Assembly: GCA_963971305.1 (NCBI GenBank)
Contig: OZ020307.1
Coordinates: 7,825,501-7,889,500, forward strand
Direction: 5' to 3'
From: Arcuatula senhousia
Taxonomy: Eukaryota > Mollusca > Bivalvia > Mytilida > Mytilidae
DNA: 64,000 nt
Every line of letters starts with the position of its first letter. Positions within the stretch are counted from its first letter, which is position 1. Shown here piece after piece: positions 35,335-45,348 of this stretch. The notes beneath the pieces are model-generated. The model had not been told where the DNA came from, did not search any database, and worked only from the letters and a program-made list of their open reading frames with translations. The position numbers and the translations under genes were made by a program.

Positions 35335-37044
35335 ATGTATACAACTTTTGTAAACACGAAGAGAAAACTGACTGGTGTCGGTCGAAGCGATCTTTATAGT
35401 CACTTACCAAATTATGCTTCAGCGACATATGAGCTAGTGAGATTAGCAACAATAGCATACTATGAACCGCACAGTAACGCGGAGATTATAAACATAAAAG
35501 ATAAATCAGGAAGAGCCCTGGTCCAAACCATAATCAGAATAAAAGCTTCAAATGCATATACAATTAATATGTACAACACCAAATGCAGATTATTGGTAAA
35601 TGGAAAGGGAGCGGGTGAATTTATGTCTACTGATATACTTGAGATACAGAGGATTATTGTCAGTCGTTCATTAGAACTGGGCCTGAATATCGACAGATTA
35701 AACAACTTGCTGCAACAACAGTTGACCCAAATCCTGAATGGCAGAAAGGGAGGTGATACAACCAATACGAATATAAGCTGTCCCAAATGCAACAAAGCTT
35801 GTCGAAGCAGAAGTATATATTGTACCAAAGGTAGTCACTGGATACACTACAAATGTCAGCGATTGTCAAACCAGGAAATACAACTTATAGAAAATGAGGA
35901 TGAGAACGAAAGCGAATACACATGTAAATTATGCATAGTTGAACCACAAATAATACCAGCCATAACAGGTCCTAACGAGGAAACCCAGGCCATAGCTTTA
36001 CTGCATGAAGAGTCTGATCGACTAGACGAGGTTAAGGAAAAAGAGATAGAAAATCAGGATACCCCTATTCAAGTCGATGAAATCCAGGACAGAATATGTA
36101 CAACCTGTAGTCAAGTAGACGAACAAAACATGGACGTATGCACTATATGTAACAAGACTAACCACACAGAATGTATGATAGAAGGCAATGAGGACCCCAT
36201 GTGCATTGAGTGTCAGTCATTTCAAAGCAATGCAACAATGGACCACGAGCAAACAAATCCAAAGGAGACACACAGAGGTACAACAACAGTTCAGAAACAA
36301 GAGGCCAAAGAGAATAAGCTAAGTGAACTTAGAGCCAGAGAAACTAAAATCCGTAAGCAAGAAGAGAAATTGAAACTAACAGAAAGAGCAAATCAAGAAG
36401 CAAACAACAAACGAATACGACTGGAATCAAGATGCCAGGAGTTAGAGCTGAGAAACCTAGAGCTAGAACAGACAGTAAAAGTGCTCATGAAACGCATGGA
36501 AAACTTAGAGCAAGCAAAGTCACCAAATACTGATCACAGCCATAGCCCTGGTAAAACTACACAACATGTAAGCAAGGACCCAGAAAGTTACTTCAATGGT
36601 AGAATGGCTAGATTACATAAGAAAATTACAGATGTAGTATTCGATAGCCTGGAAAGACACATAGACAATATGGATTTGAATAATCTCACGGGCCAAACAA
36701 CCCACATAGAGCCCAAAGAACAGCAGCAGAAGAACAAAGAGTGCATGACTGAACAGGAGGCGACTCCAAAGCAACACAAAAAGGATATGGATCCATCTGA
36801 CCTTACGGGACAACCACTCTTTTATGGTAAAGACCCACAACATAAACATCACACTACAACACATGAGACAAGGTACAACTCAAGGCCTAAGCAGAGTACA
36901 CCAAAAGTTGCGCCTGTCCCAACACATAATTACCAAGGAGGATTTACCACACACCAAGGAGTAAGACCTCATTTTTTAGTCCAGGGCAATCCACATGTAG
37001 CAAGCCAACTAAACAACCCAGTGCGCCTACAGAACATGATATAA
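35335..37044 (+). CDS. LINE ORF1 with two PHD-type zinc fingers and a coiled coil
   Basis: A 569-aa open frame. Residues 75-100 hold an AYTINMYNTKCRLLVNG segment recurrent in ORF1 of animal LINEs. A C4HC3 PHD-like finger spans C149-C200 (CPKC, IYC, HWIHYKC, CKLC). A second, shorter finger spans C255-C293 (CTTC, CTIC, NHTEC, CIEC). A charged coiled coil (about 318-398, ELRARETKIRKQEEKLKLTE onward) should mediate multimerisation. The C-terminal third is Gln/His/Thr-rich and low in structure. ORF1 proteins of this kind form RNPs with LINE RNA; PHD fingers in ORF1 are known in CR1/L2-related lineages. The frame overlaps ORF2 by 115 nt. Upstream stop TAG at 35332 directly precedes the ATG; 5' UTR length is unknown. 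Confidence 0.85.
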   Translation: MYTTFVNTKRKLTGVGRSDLYSHLPNYASATYELVRLATIAYYEPHSNAEIINIKDKSGRALVQTIIRIKASNAYTINMYNTKCRLLVNGKGAGEFMSTDILEIQRIIVSRSLELGLNIDRLNNLLQQQLTQILNGRKGGDTTNTNISCPKCNKACRSRSIYCTKGSHWIHYKCQRLSNQEIQLIENEDENESEYTCKLCIVEPQIIPAITGPNEETQAIALLHEESDRLDEVKEKEIENQDTPIQVDEIQDRICTTCSQVDEQNMDVCTICNKTNHTECMIEGNEDPMCIECQSFQSNATMDHEQTNPKETHRGTTTVQKQEAKENKLSELRARETKIRKQEEKLKLTERANQEANNKRIRLESRCQELELRNLELEQTVKVLMKRMENLEQAKSPNTDHSHSPGKTTQHVSKDPESYFNGRMARLHKKITDVVFDSLERHIDNMDLNNLTGQTTHIEPKEQQQKNKECMTEQEATPKQHKKDMDPSDLTGQPLFYGKDPQHKHHTTTHETRYNSRPKQSTPKVAPVPTHNYQGGFTTHQGVRPHFLVQGNPHVASQLNNPVRLQNMI

Positions 37045-40000
37045 TAAATATAATATCTTATAACTGCAAAAATATTAAAACCTGTGCACCTGCTTTAAAT
37101 GAACTACTTAAAGAAAATCATATTATTCTTATTCAGGAACATTGGCTATTTCACTCGCAAATCAACACTATTAGAGAGTTAAGCAATGATATTAATTTTG
37201 TAGGGAAAGGGGTAGATATGCTAGATCCAATACTTCCTATTTATAGGCCCAGGGGATACGGTGGAGTGGCAGTTATTTGGAAAAAAGATATAGATTACCT
37301 AATTAAGCCATTACAAGATGGTTCAGAAAGGATACAGTGCATTGAACTCAAAGGTGAACCAAAGTCTGCAATCATTATGAGCGTATACATGCCAGCCAGT
37401 GGAAGCAAAAACTTTGTTACAGAATACAAGGAATGTGTAGACAACATACATGAAATATATCAAAAATACCAGCGGTCACACCATATTATCATTGGAGGAG
37501 ACATCAACGTAGACCTCAACGCAAATAAGCCAAATAACCCACGGAAAGATTACTTAAAGAAAACTATTGCGGATCTAGAGTTGAAATACGAAAATAGGGG
37601 TCATACATTTACAAACTCAAACGGAGTAGAATGCTCAGAGATTGACTATTTTCTGCACAACATATTATCAGAAAATATTTTCACAGCTAAGAAAATAATC
37701 AAAACCTTAACAAATACATCAGATCATCACCCGATCAAAATGGGAATTAAATGGTATTATCAACAAATTACTCTCGACAAAAAAAGAGAAGGCTCTTCCA
37801 AGATAAGATGGGATAAAGTAGATATAGACCTATACAAGGCGATGGTAGACGAGGGAGTAAGAGAACTAGATAGACAGAACATCAACAAAGAAGTAGATAT
37901 GAACGAGGAAATCTTAGAGATCAACAGAATTCTAACTACATCAGCTTCCAGAAGCTGCAAAACAAAAGCCAAATTCAACGCACGCCCAAAACTAAAAGTG
38001 TGGAACATAGAGATCAAAGCTGCACTTACCGAGAAAAGAGAAGCATATAAAGCCTGGGTGGATAAAGGAAAACCTGGTGACATTGGTAACCCATTTCTTA
38101 CAAGAAAGAAGCAAGGCAAGAAAAACTTCAGAAGGGCCATTAGAATGGAAGTAGCACGAAAACAAGAGGAAGAAAAACAGGAGATCATGGAAGCAAGGTC
38201 AACGAACATGGAGGTATTTCACAAACTCATCAAGAGAAATAGAAACAAAAACATGGCAGATATACAAGAACTGAAGGTAGACGATATAGCATACATGGGT
38301 CAAAATAGCGTTAAGGAAGGCTTCTTAGAGTATTTTCGGAAATTAGCAACCCCAAGCAATGTGATGGAAGAAGCACTTGAATATCATAACATGGTTGAAA
38401 AAGAAGTTCACATAATCAGAGGTATGGCAAGAGAGAGAGATATGATTCCAGCCACAATAGAGGAGGTTAAGAAAGCAATAAAATCAATCAATAGAAATAA
38501 AGCTCCAGACTTTCACAACTTAACTATAGAACATATCATTCACGCTGGTGATGAGTTAATAGTACTACTAACACAACTCATCAATTCCATGTTTAAAGAG
38601 GGAGAAATACCAGAACTACTTAAAAAAGGCCTTCTCACGCCAATATTTAAGAATAAGGGAAGTAATAAGGAAGCAACAAATTACAGAGGTATAACTGTAC
38701 TACCAGTCATAAGTAAAATTATGGAGGCAGTAATAAAAGAGCGCATTCAGCCAGAAATTAAACAAACCCAAATACCTTAGTACTCAAAGAGGCTTCACAA
38801 AAGGTACATCTCCTATGAATGCAGCATTACCAGTAGAAGAAGCATATAGGTGCCTGAAAGATGATAAAAAGAATGGTATTCTAATACTCTTAGATGCAAA
38901 AGCAGCCTTTGACAAAGTCATCCACTCTCATCTACTACGAAGAGTCTACCAAGCAGGCATAAACGACACTACCTGGAGTATTATAATGAATATGCATGAA
39001 AACGCCACAAGTTGTATTAAATGGGCAGGTGAAATAACTGCAGCATTCGAGGTTAACATGGGCGTTAGACAGGGAGGAATTCTTAGCACTGACTTGTATA
39101 AGCTATACATCAATACCTTACTAGGGCATCTGCAAAATAGCGGAATAGGAATGAAAATCGGGAACATTAACATCAACCATACAGGGTGTGCAGACGACAT
39201 TGCACTTATGAGCGAAGAAAGGAATGATGCACAAGTCCTCGTAAATATGGCACTAAACTTTGCAAATAGAGAAGGGTATCAGCTTTAACCAACCAAAAGC
39301 GTAGTAATTAAGATAAAAGGCAAAAACACAAGGCAGCAACCAGAATTGGTACCTGTGAGAATGGGCACAAGTATGATGCCGAATGTATCAACAGCTATAC
39401 ATCTGGGAATTATCAGAACGGAAACGTTAATAGGGAATATAGAAGCGAACGTGGACACCAACATATGCAAAGCCAGGAGGAGTGCATACAGCTTATTTGG
39501 CAGTGGGTTTCATGGCCACAATGGTCTAGACCAAGAAAGCCTAATTCACATATACAAAACATATGTATCCCCGGTCCTCCTATATGGAATGGAATTGATT
39601 TCTCCACACGGCAAATACCTAGAACAACTAGAAATATTCCAAAAACGCATCCTAAAACAACTGATGTCACTACCAACTAGATGTCCTGATGCTGCAATAT
39701 ATATACTTACTGGCATCTTACCTATAGAGGCACAGATCCATTTGAAAATCCTCACATTTTTCAACAATATATGTCACCAAGATGATGATAGTACAGAAAA
39801 AGAACTGGCAAGAAGGCAATTAGTCATGAAACACGACAACAGCAACAGTTGGTTTAATGAGGTCAACGGATTACTTCGAAAATACAGTCTCAAAGAAGCT
39901 ATTGAATACATCAATAACCCTCCAAAGAAATCAATATGGCAAAAATGATAAAGACAAGGATGAACAAACATTGGTACGACCAAATCAGAAATATGGCTAG

Positions 40001-40511
40001 TCTATATGATGGATTACAATTCCTGCAATCTGAAAATCTGGCAACTGGTAAAATCCATCCACTACTTAAATACAAATGTTCAACTTCCATAGAAATAGAA
40101 AGGCTCTCAACAAAATTGAGATTCATAACCGGGACATATACCCTCCAACCTGAAAGAGTAAAATTCTACAAGTCTGAAACAAACCCAAACTGTCTGATAT
40201 GTGGTAGAGAGCCGGAAACCATTGGTCACTGCTTGTTGGAATGTGACAAACTACGTTCATGCAGGGACCCAATAATTGAATCAATTGGAAATATATGGAA
40301 TGAAGAACTGAAAGTGGGGATACTGCATGCAAACCTATCGCCTGAAGATCAACTCAAAATCCTGATGGACTGTTCCTTGCTTGTGAAAAATACAAAGACT
40401 ACTTCCAAAGACATAAAGAGGATAGAAAAACTGTCAAGAATACTTATGTGCAATGTACACGTAGCCAGAATGAAAGTGTTAGTCCTGGAGGGAAAGGGGA
40501 AGGGGAAATAG
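36930..40511 (+). pseudogene. LINE ORF2: AP endonuclease + reverse transcriptase, three lesions
   Basis: The endonuclease starts without ATG as IINIISYNCKNIKT at about 37041, with LIQEHW, RGYGGVAVIWKK, VYMPASG, IGGDINVDL, EIDYFL and SDHHPI. RT follows from about 38450: NRNKAPD, GLLTPIFKNKGS, NYRGITVLP, LLDAKAAFDKV (motif A), GVRQGGILS (motif B), GCADDIALM (motif C, Cys in place of Tyr). A C-terminal zinc knuckle reads CLICGREPETIGHCLLEC (40193-40246). Lesions: a +1 change between about 38760 and 38790, an in-frame TAA at 39286-39288, and a -1 change in the A-run at about 39942-39946. RNase H is not seen. The element is almost full length but this copy cannot make ORF2p. The clade is unresolved (APE-type, CR1/L2- or I-related). 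Confidence 0.88.
36972..36978 (+). other. Candidate -1 ribosomal frameshift heptamer between LINE ORF1 and ORF2
   Basis: T TTT TTA sits in the correct ORF1 register (codons CAT-TTT-TTA). A one-base backward slip moves reading into the ORF2 frame, which is open from 36930 through the endonuclease. ORF2 has no ATG before 37218, well inside the endonuclease domain. I see no strong downstream stem-loop. Confidence 0.45.
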
Positions 40512-41427
40512 GACAGAGGTACGCTCTTACCCTCTAATTGTCTCTATATAGGGAGTTAAATGCAGACCCGATCCTTACTTCATGCCCATTTTATTCATTT
40601 TATCTAGTAACTTTCTTACGTTAGGTAACTGTAAGATAACTACAGATCCAATGTCAAAGTTTTAAAGTTGTCTATCATTTTATCCATTTTATCTAGTAAC
40701 TACATTTTACTCTTATTTTATTCATTTTATATACACCCTAAGATGCAACGCTATGAGTTTTTAGTACAATTTAGTACATTTGAACCATTTTCCATTTTCA
40801 TGAAGTAATATGTAAGCTATTTTTTAGATTTTAAACATATTTTATTTGATTTTATCTTAATACTTTCAATGACTGATACCCCATTCTTGCTAAGTCAATA
40901 AATAGTGACAATAATCTAAATGAGGTACACGGCAATACAATTGCAACAATGTGGATTGCCAAACTAGGACACATATTTGTGCTGCATTGACAATCTGGGT
41001 ACTGTTCGTAAATGAGCGGGATTACACCCAACTGTACGTATACAAATGTATAAACATGATTCACTGGGAGATGGATGATCACGGAGCACTGTAGATATAA
41101 GCACAGCACCTTCGTTCAACGTATGGTAATACGGTTCTCCCATGAGGAGGTCAAGATACAGAGGTAAGGTAAGGCTTCACACTTACCAATTACATTGGAC
41201 CCCCTGAATTTAGGTTTTAGTCCAGATGATTTCGCATGATGTTTTCATTTAATCTCTAGTTTTATTTCTCAGAAATAGCTGAAACAAACTACTTGTTGCT
41301 TTGTGTATACGTTCGGTTTATGACATAAGAAATGTTTAAACTGAGACAATAATTCAGTTATTTTTAATTTTATATAAATAGATTTTCTCAGGTTTAATTA
41401 TTGTCTCAGTGCTGAGTTATCTAACGG
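40512..41427. other. LINE 3' UTR and flank; short hairpin
   Basis: Repeated TTTTATCTAGTAAC and ATTTTATTCATTTTAT phrases (40590-40740) suggest LINE 3' UTR; its end is not definable. At 41340-41405 CTGAGACAATAATT is repeated inverted as AATTATTGTCTCAG around a ~40-nt loop. No gene. Confidence 0.5.
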
Positions 41428-42607
41428 ATAAATCAGATTTTGATTCCAACGAAACTTACATGCGAAACTTATGTGCAATAATTGAATGAACAGTGTAATT
41501 ATAATTTGTCATTTCTTTTTCTGATTTGTATAAAAGATGATAAACAAATGCGTGGCTGTGCATGTGTTTGAAGAAGGAACCCTTTAACAGAATTAATTTG
41601 CCTTTTATCATCTCCAAAGTCGATCAGTACATTGCATTCCCTAATTCTGAACTTCCCCCAAAATACAAAGATGTTTTTTAAAAGTTATTTCCGAAACTTT
41701 AATTTTATAAAATCTTCGATCCAACTACTCCGGACTCAGAGTCAACAACACAAGTTTAAAATATGTACCGACAGGTTTTTCTCCACTGGTTCTTCAAGAC
41801 ACCAGTTAATGAACATGCCAAAAGTAAAGCACCTGTCATTTATTGGTCCTGTTATCAACTTCTTCAAAGCAAAAACTATTGAATTGAAATATGGCGTAGA
41901 TGTTTGGTCTTTCCAGTTTCAACGAGGGTATGTCCACGCTGTTACATATATATCAGAACTATTGGCAAACGGAAAGTTCGATGAATTATCCGACAAGATT
42001 GAACCAAATTCTTTAAAAGAACTTCAAACTAATTACAACAAATTAAGTGAAGAGGAAAAAGAGTGCATCTGTGTTAGTAGAGACAAGATAATAAATGCGT
42101 TTACACACAGTTTAAATGTGATAGAAATGCAAGGAAAAACTTTTGTTGAAGTTTTTGTGATACTACAAAGTCTACCCGATTTGAACGCAAGAGACATTGA
42201 AATACTTGAAATGGCAAGGAGATTAGCAGATGGACAGTTTAATGTGATTAATTGCATTCTTTTGAAGGATTGTACAGATGTAGATAGTGACTGGTTAATT
42301 TATAAATTTAATGCTTTTCAAGCTTCCCAAGCCAGTGATGATGAATCAATATGAAAAAAACATGTGTATTTCTCCTTAAAAATAAAAAATATTTTCCCCA
42401 TTGTTTTTCTCTGATTTGTGGATTTTAGTTGTGTCACATATTACTTTTTACTTACAAATGTATTACAAACTTCATTATCTTCCTAAAATAAAACTAGCAT
42501 CAGTGATTTTTTTTTTGCATCGTTATTAAAGTGATAAAAAAGAAATGACAAATAATTGCATTGTACATTCATTTCACATGCAAGTTTTGTTGGAATCAAA
42601 ATCTGAT
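41428..42607. repeat. Inverted-repeat cassette around the MAIP1-like ORF
   Basis: The left arm, about 41431-41520, begins AATCAGATTTTGATTCCAAC. The right arm, about 42536-42605 read on the minus strand, begins with the same 20 bases. Both arms continue as RAAACTTRCATGYGAAA and end in TTTGTCATTTCTTTTT; the left arm has about 18 extra bases. Overall identity is roughly 85% by eye. The cassette contains exactly one ORF. It could be a non-autonomous transposon that captured a gene or retrocopy, or a chance fold-back. Confidence 0.65.
41671..42354 (+). CDS. MAIP1/Tim44-like mitochondrial protein, intronless
   Basis: From the first ATG the protein is 227 aa. The N-terminus (MFFKSYFRNFNFIKSSIQLL...) is basic and hydrophobic without acids, as in a mitochondrial presequence, with a processing-like RFFSTGSS site near residue 40. 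The mature part starts FIGPVINFFKAKTIELKYGV and continues with a helix-rich stretch (FQRGYVHAVTYISELLANGK, FDELSDKIEPNSLKEL) and a VFVILQSLPDLN segment. This order resembles m-AAA protease-interacting protein 1 (MAIP1), a matrix Tim44-related protein that helps sort EMRE to the m-AAA protease. The match is by pattern only. Length is below human MAIP1 (291 aa). It lies between inverted repeats, and its lack of introns fits a retrocopy or captured gene, yet the frame is intact. AATAAA-like signals follow near 42381 and 42487. Confidence 0.55.
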   Translation: MFFKSYFRNFNFIKSSIQLLRTQSQQHKFKICTDRFFSTGSSRHQLMNMPKVKHLSFIGPVINFFKAKTIELKYGVDVWSFQFQRGYVHAVTYISELLANGKFDELSDKIEPNSLKELQTNYNKLSEEEKECICVSRDKIINAFTHSLNVIEMQGKTFVEVFVILQSLPDLNARDIEILEMARRLADGQFNVINCILLKDCTDVDSDWLIYKFNAFQASQASDDESI

Positions 42608-42799
42608 TAGATGTCCACAACTAGAGGCTCTTAGGAGCCTAAATCGCTCACCTTATATTAAATGATACTTATCATGCTTATAAGCTTGATCTTTTTTACA
42701 TAGGACTGCTACTCTGTGAAATGATCAATTTTACTATAAAAAAACTGAAGAAAGGTCTTACAAGTTTGAATCCATTACATATTTTTTTTCTTTATGTGC
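42608..42799. other. Short spacer with a mollusc-type dispersed hairpin
   Basis: AGGCTCTTAGGAGCCTAAAT then CGCTCACC at about 42624-42652 contains the hairpin GGCTCTTAGGAGCC and looks like a dispersed mussel repeat end. Confidence 0.45.
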
Positions 42800-42817
42800 T
42801 TAACCCTTACTATGCCG

Positions 42818-42880
42818 AAAGCCGATATATCGGCTTTTTCAAAGGTCTTGATCAGTGCCAAAAGCCGATATATCGGCTTT
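42818..42880. repeat. Two copies of a perfect 20-bp palindrome
   Basis: AAAGCCGATATATCGGCTTT at 42818-42837 and 42861-42880, 43 bp apart (four helical turns). They lie directly inside the left TTAA end, where transposase binding sites could be expected. Confidence 0.9.
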
Positions 42881-43817
42881 CATTGTTTTTGTTTATTCTG
42901 TAACGTAACAATGCTCTATGTTACTATGACGTCAAGTCACGAAAGTCTGAGAGGTACACAAACGGGGAGATCGGCGGGGATAAAATGAACGAACTTTTCC
43001 CGGGGCGGATCGAATTGAAAATTTTTACTCCCGACACTTTTTTGGTCATTGAATATCGTTTAAAAACAAACGGTGACCTGAAGGCTTTTAAGGGATGATT
43101 TCCGACTTCCATTCATGCATTGGGTTAAAAACAACTTTCCTTGAAACTTCCAGCATTGAAACCGACCTGTGATCACATTGAATTATACCTAAAATCGTCT
43201 TTAAGCGTTTTTTTAAACCTTGAAACTTGAGGGTGGGGTACCATGCAGAAGCCCCATTGTTTAGTCACGTGCGTTTAGTTTTCTATAAACTTTTATATAT
43301 CTGTAAAAAAAAAATAATAATCAAACACGGTAATTTCTAGCGAAAGAAAACGCATAGGGTTTGTGTTGACCTTTATCGTTTTTAATGAAATTTGGAGTTA
43401 TAACTCTAAAAAACGGGTATCGAACTTACAGTATTTACTTAACAGATTTAATTCGTTTTAATACGATTCGGAACCAATCAGTCACATTCAAGCAAAGACA
43501 AAAAGGGGAAAATCATCGAAAAGAACAAGGTTGCATTCGATTTTCAGAACCCCAAAAGTTGTGGCTATTTTGCTAAAAATAGTATAAGTTCTTTTGTCGT
43601 AGCATTTTAAATGTATTTTTAATAGTACCCATCTTTGCTAGCCAAGGCTTACGATCAACTATTATCATGCGAAGAATAGTAACAGGCCTCATTATAAATA
43701 AAAAATAAAAACGACTGTAACTAATTTTTTTCATAACTGAGGAGGAAATACTGTATATTATGCTTATAAAAGTCTTCTCAGTAAAGTTATTTTACAAAAG
43801 GCAAAAATATTTTTACT

Positions 43818-43930
43818 CCCCGTTTAATTTGAAAGGGGGGGGGGGGGCTTGTTTCCTTTTTCCAAAAAGATCTTCTGAATAAGAAATTCTAATCAGAAAA
43901 AAAACAAGCCCCCCTTTCAAGTTAAATGGT
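43818..43930. repeat. Hairpin with a 14-G run
   Basis: A left arm TTTAATTTGAAAGGGGGG... with about 14 G, then CTTGTTT, pairs with AAACAAGCCCCCCTTTCAAG at 43902-43922. The G-run could also form quadruplex structure. Confidence 0.7.
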
Positions 43931-45224
43931 TAGTACATAAGACGATTTGAATATACGCTTGGTATTCGTATTTTGTTGTGAAGTTATATCCTAACTTAGT
44001 AATAGCAAATTACTGGAAACAAGAGGATGTGACAGTCGAGGAAATTAGGATTTTTTTGGAGCTAGGACATTCGGTGCCATCATCGGTCAAGATTTACAGG
44101 ACCAAAAGAAAATAAAAAGGTCCAATACAACATTATTTTTGAAATACTGCTAACTTCTATCGGAAATTCGGACCCGTGAAAGGCACAAAAACACCCTGAG
44201 ACCGAATGAGATTTTACAGGCTTTGAGCTGTCGGTCCTGTGTTATGACTGATGTGAAGCAACATGTTTTCTTAGGTTTCAATTCAGTTCCGAATAGTCTT
44301 GTGTTGTTAACAATTATAATAAAGAACGGACCATTCAATTTCAACAGATGGTATAGCTGTAAAACGAATAAAAATGCCACACAATAAAGCATACTAATAT
44401 ATTTATTTATGCTAAATATAATATGATGCAGGTTATACCTGTGACGCTCCCGAAGTTTGAACGTATCCTTAAATATTTTAACAGCTAAAATAAGTTTTCA
44501 AATGTTTGTTGGGCAATTAATTGAAACAAATTCTTATTCGAAAATAAAAACAAAGTAGCTTTTCTTGTGGGTCCTGTGTGCGCTTAATGACGTCAGGAAT
44601 TTTCAAAGAAAAAAGCGTTAAAAAGACGCAGAAAGTTCGGGAAACCGCGCGTGGTTTACCGGACGTTGAAGGAAAATTGAGCCCATAGTACAACTAGAAT
44701 ATTGACATTTCTACCATTATCGCTCCCTTCGGGAGCGTATAAGCAACATAAGAATTATATTTGTAAAACTAATTTACAGTAGATACGCGAAAGTGGAAAT
44801 TAATTTAAAAAAAAAATAACTTTTGACATGACCAACAGATAAGGATTACTGAGAAAGCACTAGGTGCGTAAGATGGTAAGCAGTTCTGAATGTTGGGAAA
44901 ATCCCTAAAAATAAAAAAATACATTTCAACAAAATAATACTAAATTTTGTGTACGTCCATGACGTGTTGCAACAACGTACCATACTGAGCCTCACAAATG
45001 AGAACCCTTTGTTACGTCGAACAATTGTCACTAGGCACGACGTCACTGTACCGACGTCTGTAAACAAAACCGAAAATTAGCTTGGCACTTGCCAGGTAAA
45101 TGGTCTGGCGCTCAAAGGGTTAACCATATGCAATCTAAATTTTTCAAATATCTTGTATACATGTAGTTTTCAAGATATTGGTCTAAAAAGAGCAAAATTT
45201 GAAATAAAAAGAAAAAAAAAGAGT

Positions 45225-45275
45225 CAATACCTCTGACAACCATTGTCAGATACCTCTGACAACCATTGTCAGATC
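45225..45275 (+). repeat. Two copies of a 23-bp unit with an internal hairpin
   Basis: TACCTCTGACAACCATTGTC then AGA is repeated twice. Each copy holds the inverted pair TCTGACAA/TTGTCAGA. It lies between the two TTAA ends at 45123 and 45286. Confidence 0.8.
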
Positions 45276-45285
45276 TTTCAAAAGT

Positions 45286-45348
45286 TTAACCCTTTGAGTG
45301 CCATGGCCTTTTCCCGTACTTTTACCTTCAGTGCCAAGCTATGTTTTT
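45286..45348 (+). mobile_element. Left end of a second TTAA / CCCTTTGAGTGCCA element
   Basis: TTAA (45286-45289) is followed by CCCTTTGAGTGCCATGGCC, matching the right-end type of the element that ends at 45119 (CCCTTTGAGCGCCA). The satellite begins about 60 bp inside this end. The other end of the element is not in the window. Confidence 0.6.

Larger units (their letters stand above)
42804..45119. mobile_element. 2.3-kb piggyBac-like element, TTAA-flanked, no transposase
   Basis: TTAA stands at both sides (42800-42803 and 45120-45123). The left end is CCCTTACTATGCC; the right end on the minus strand is CCCTTTGAGCGCCA. TTAA targets and CCCT-type ends are piggyBac hallmarks. The interior has no long ORF, so it would be non-autonomous. 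It contains two subterminal 20-bp palindromes, a G14/C6 hairpin (43818-43930), a CGCTCCCTTCGGGAGCG hairpin (44721-44737) and a segment shared with 30139-30240. The TIRs agree in CCCTT and GCC only, so it might instead be two different elements sharing an end type. Confidence 0.55.
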
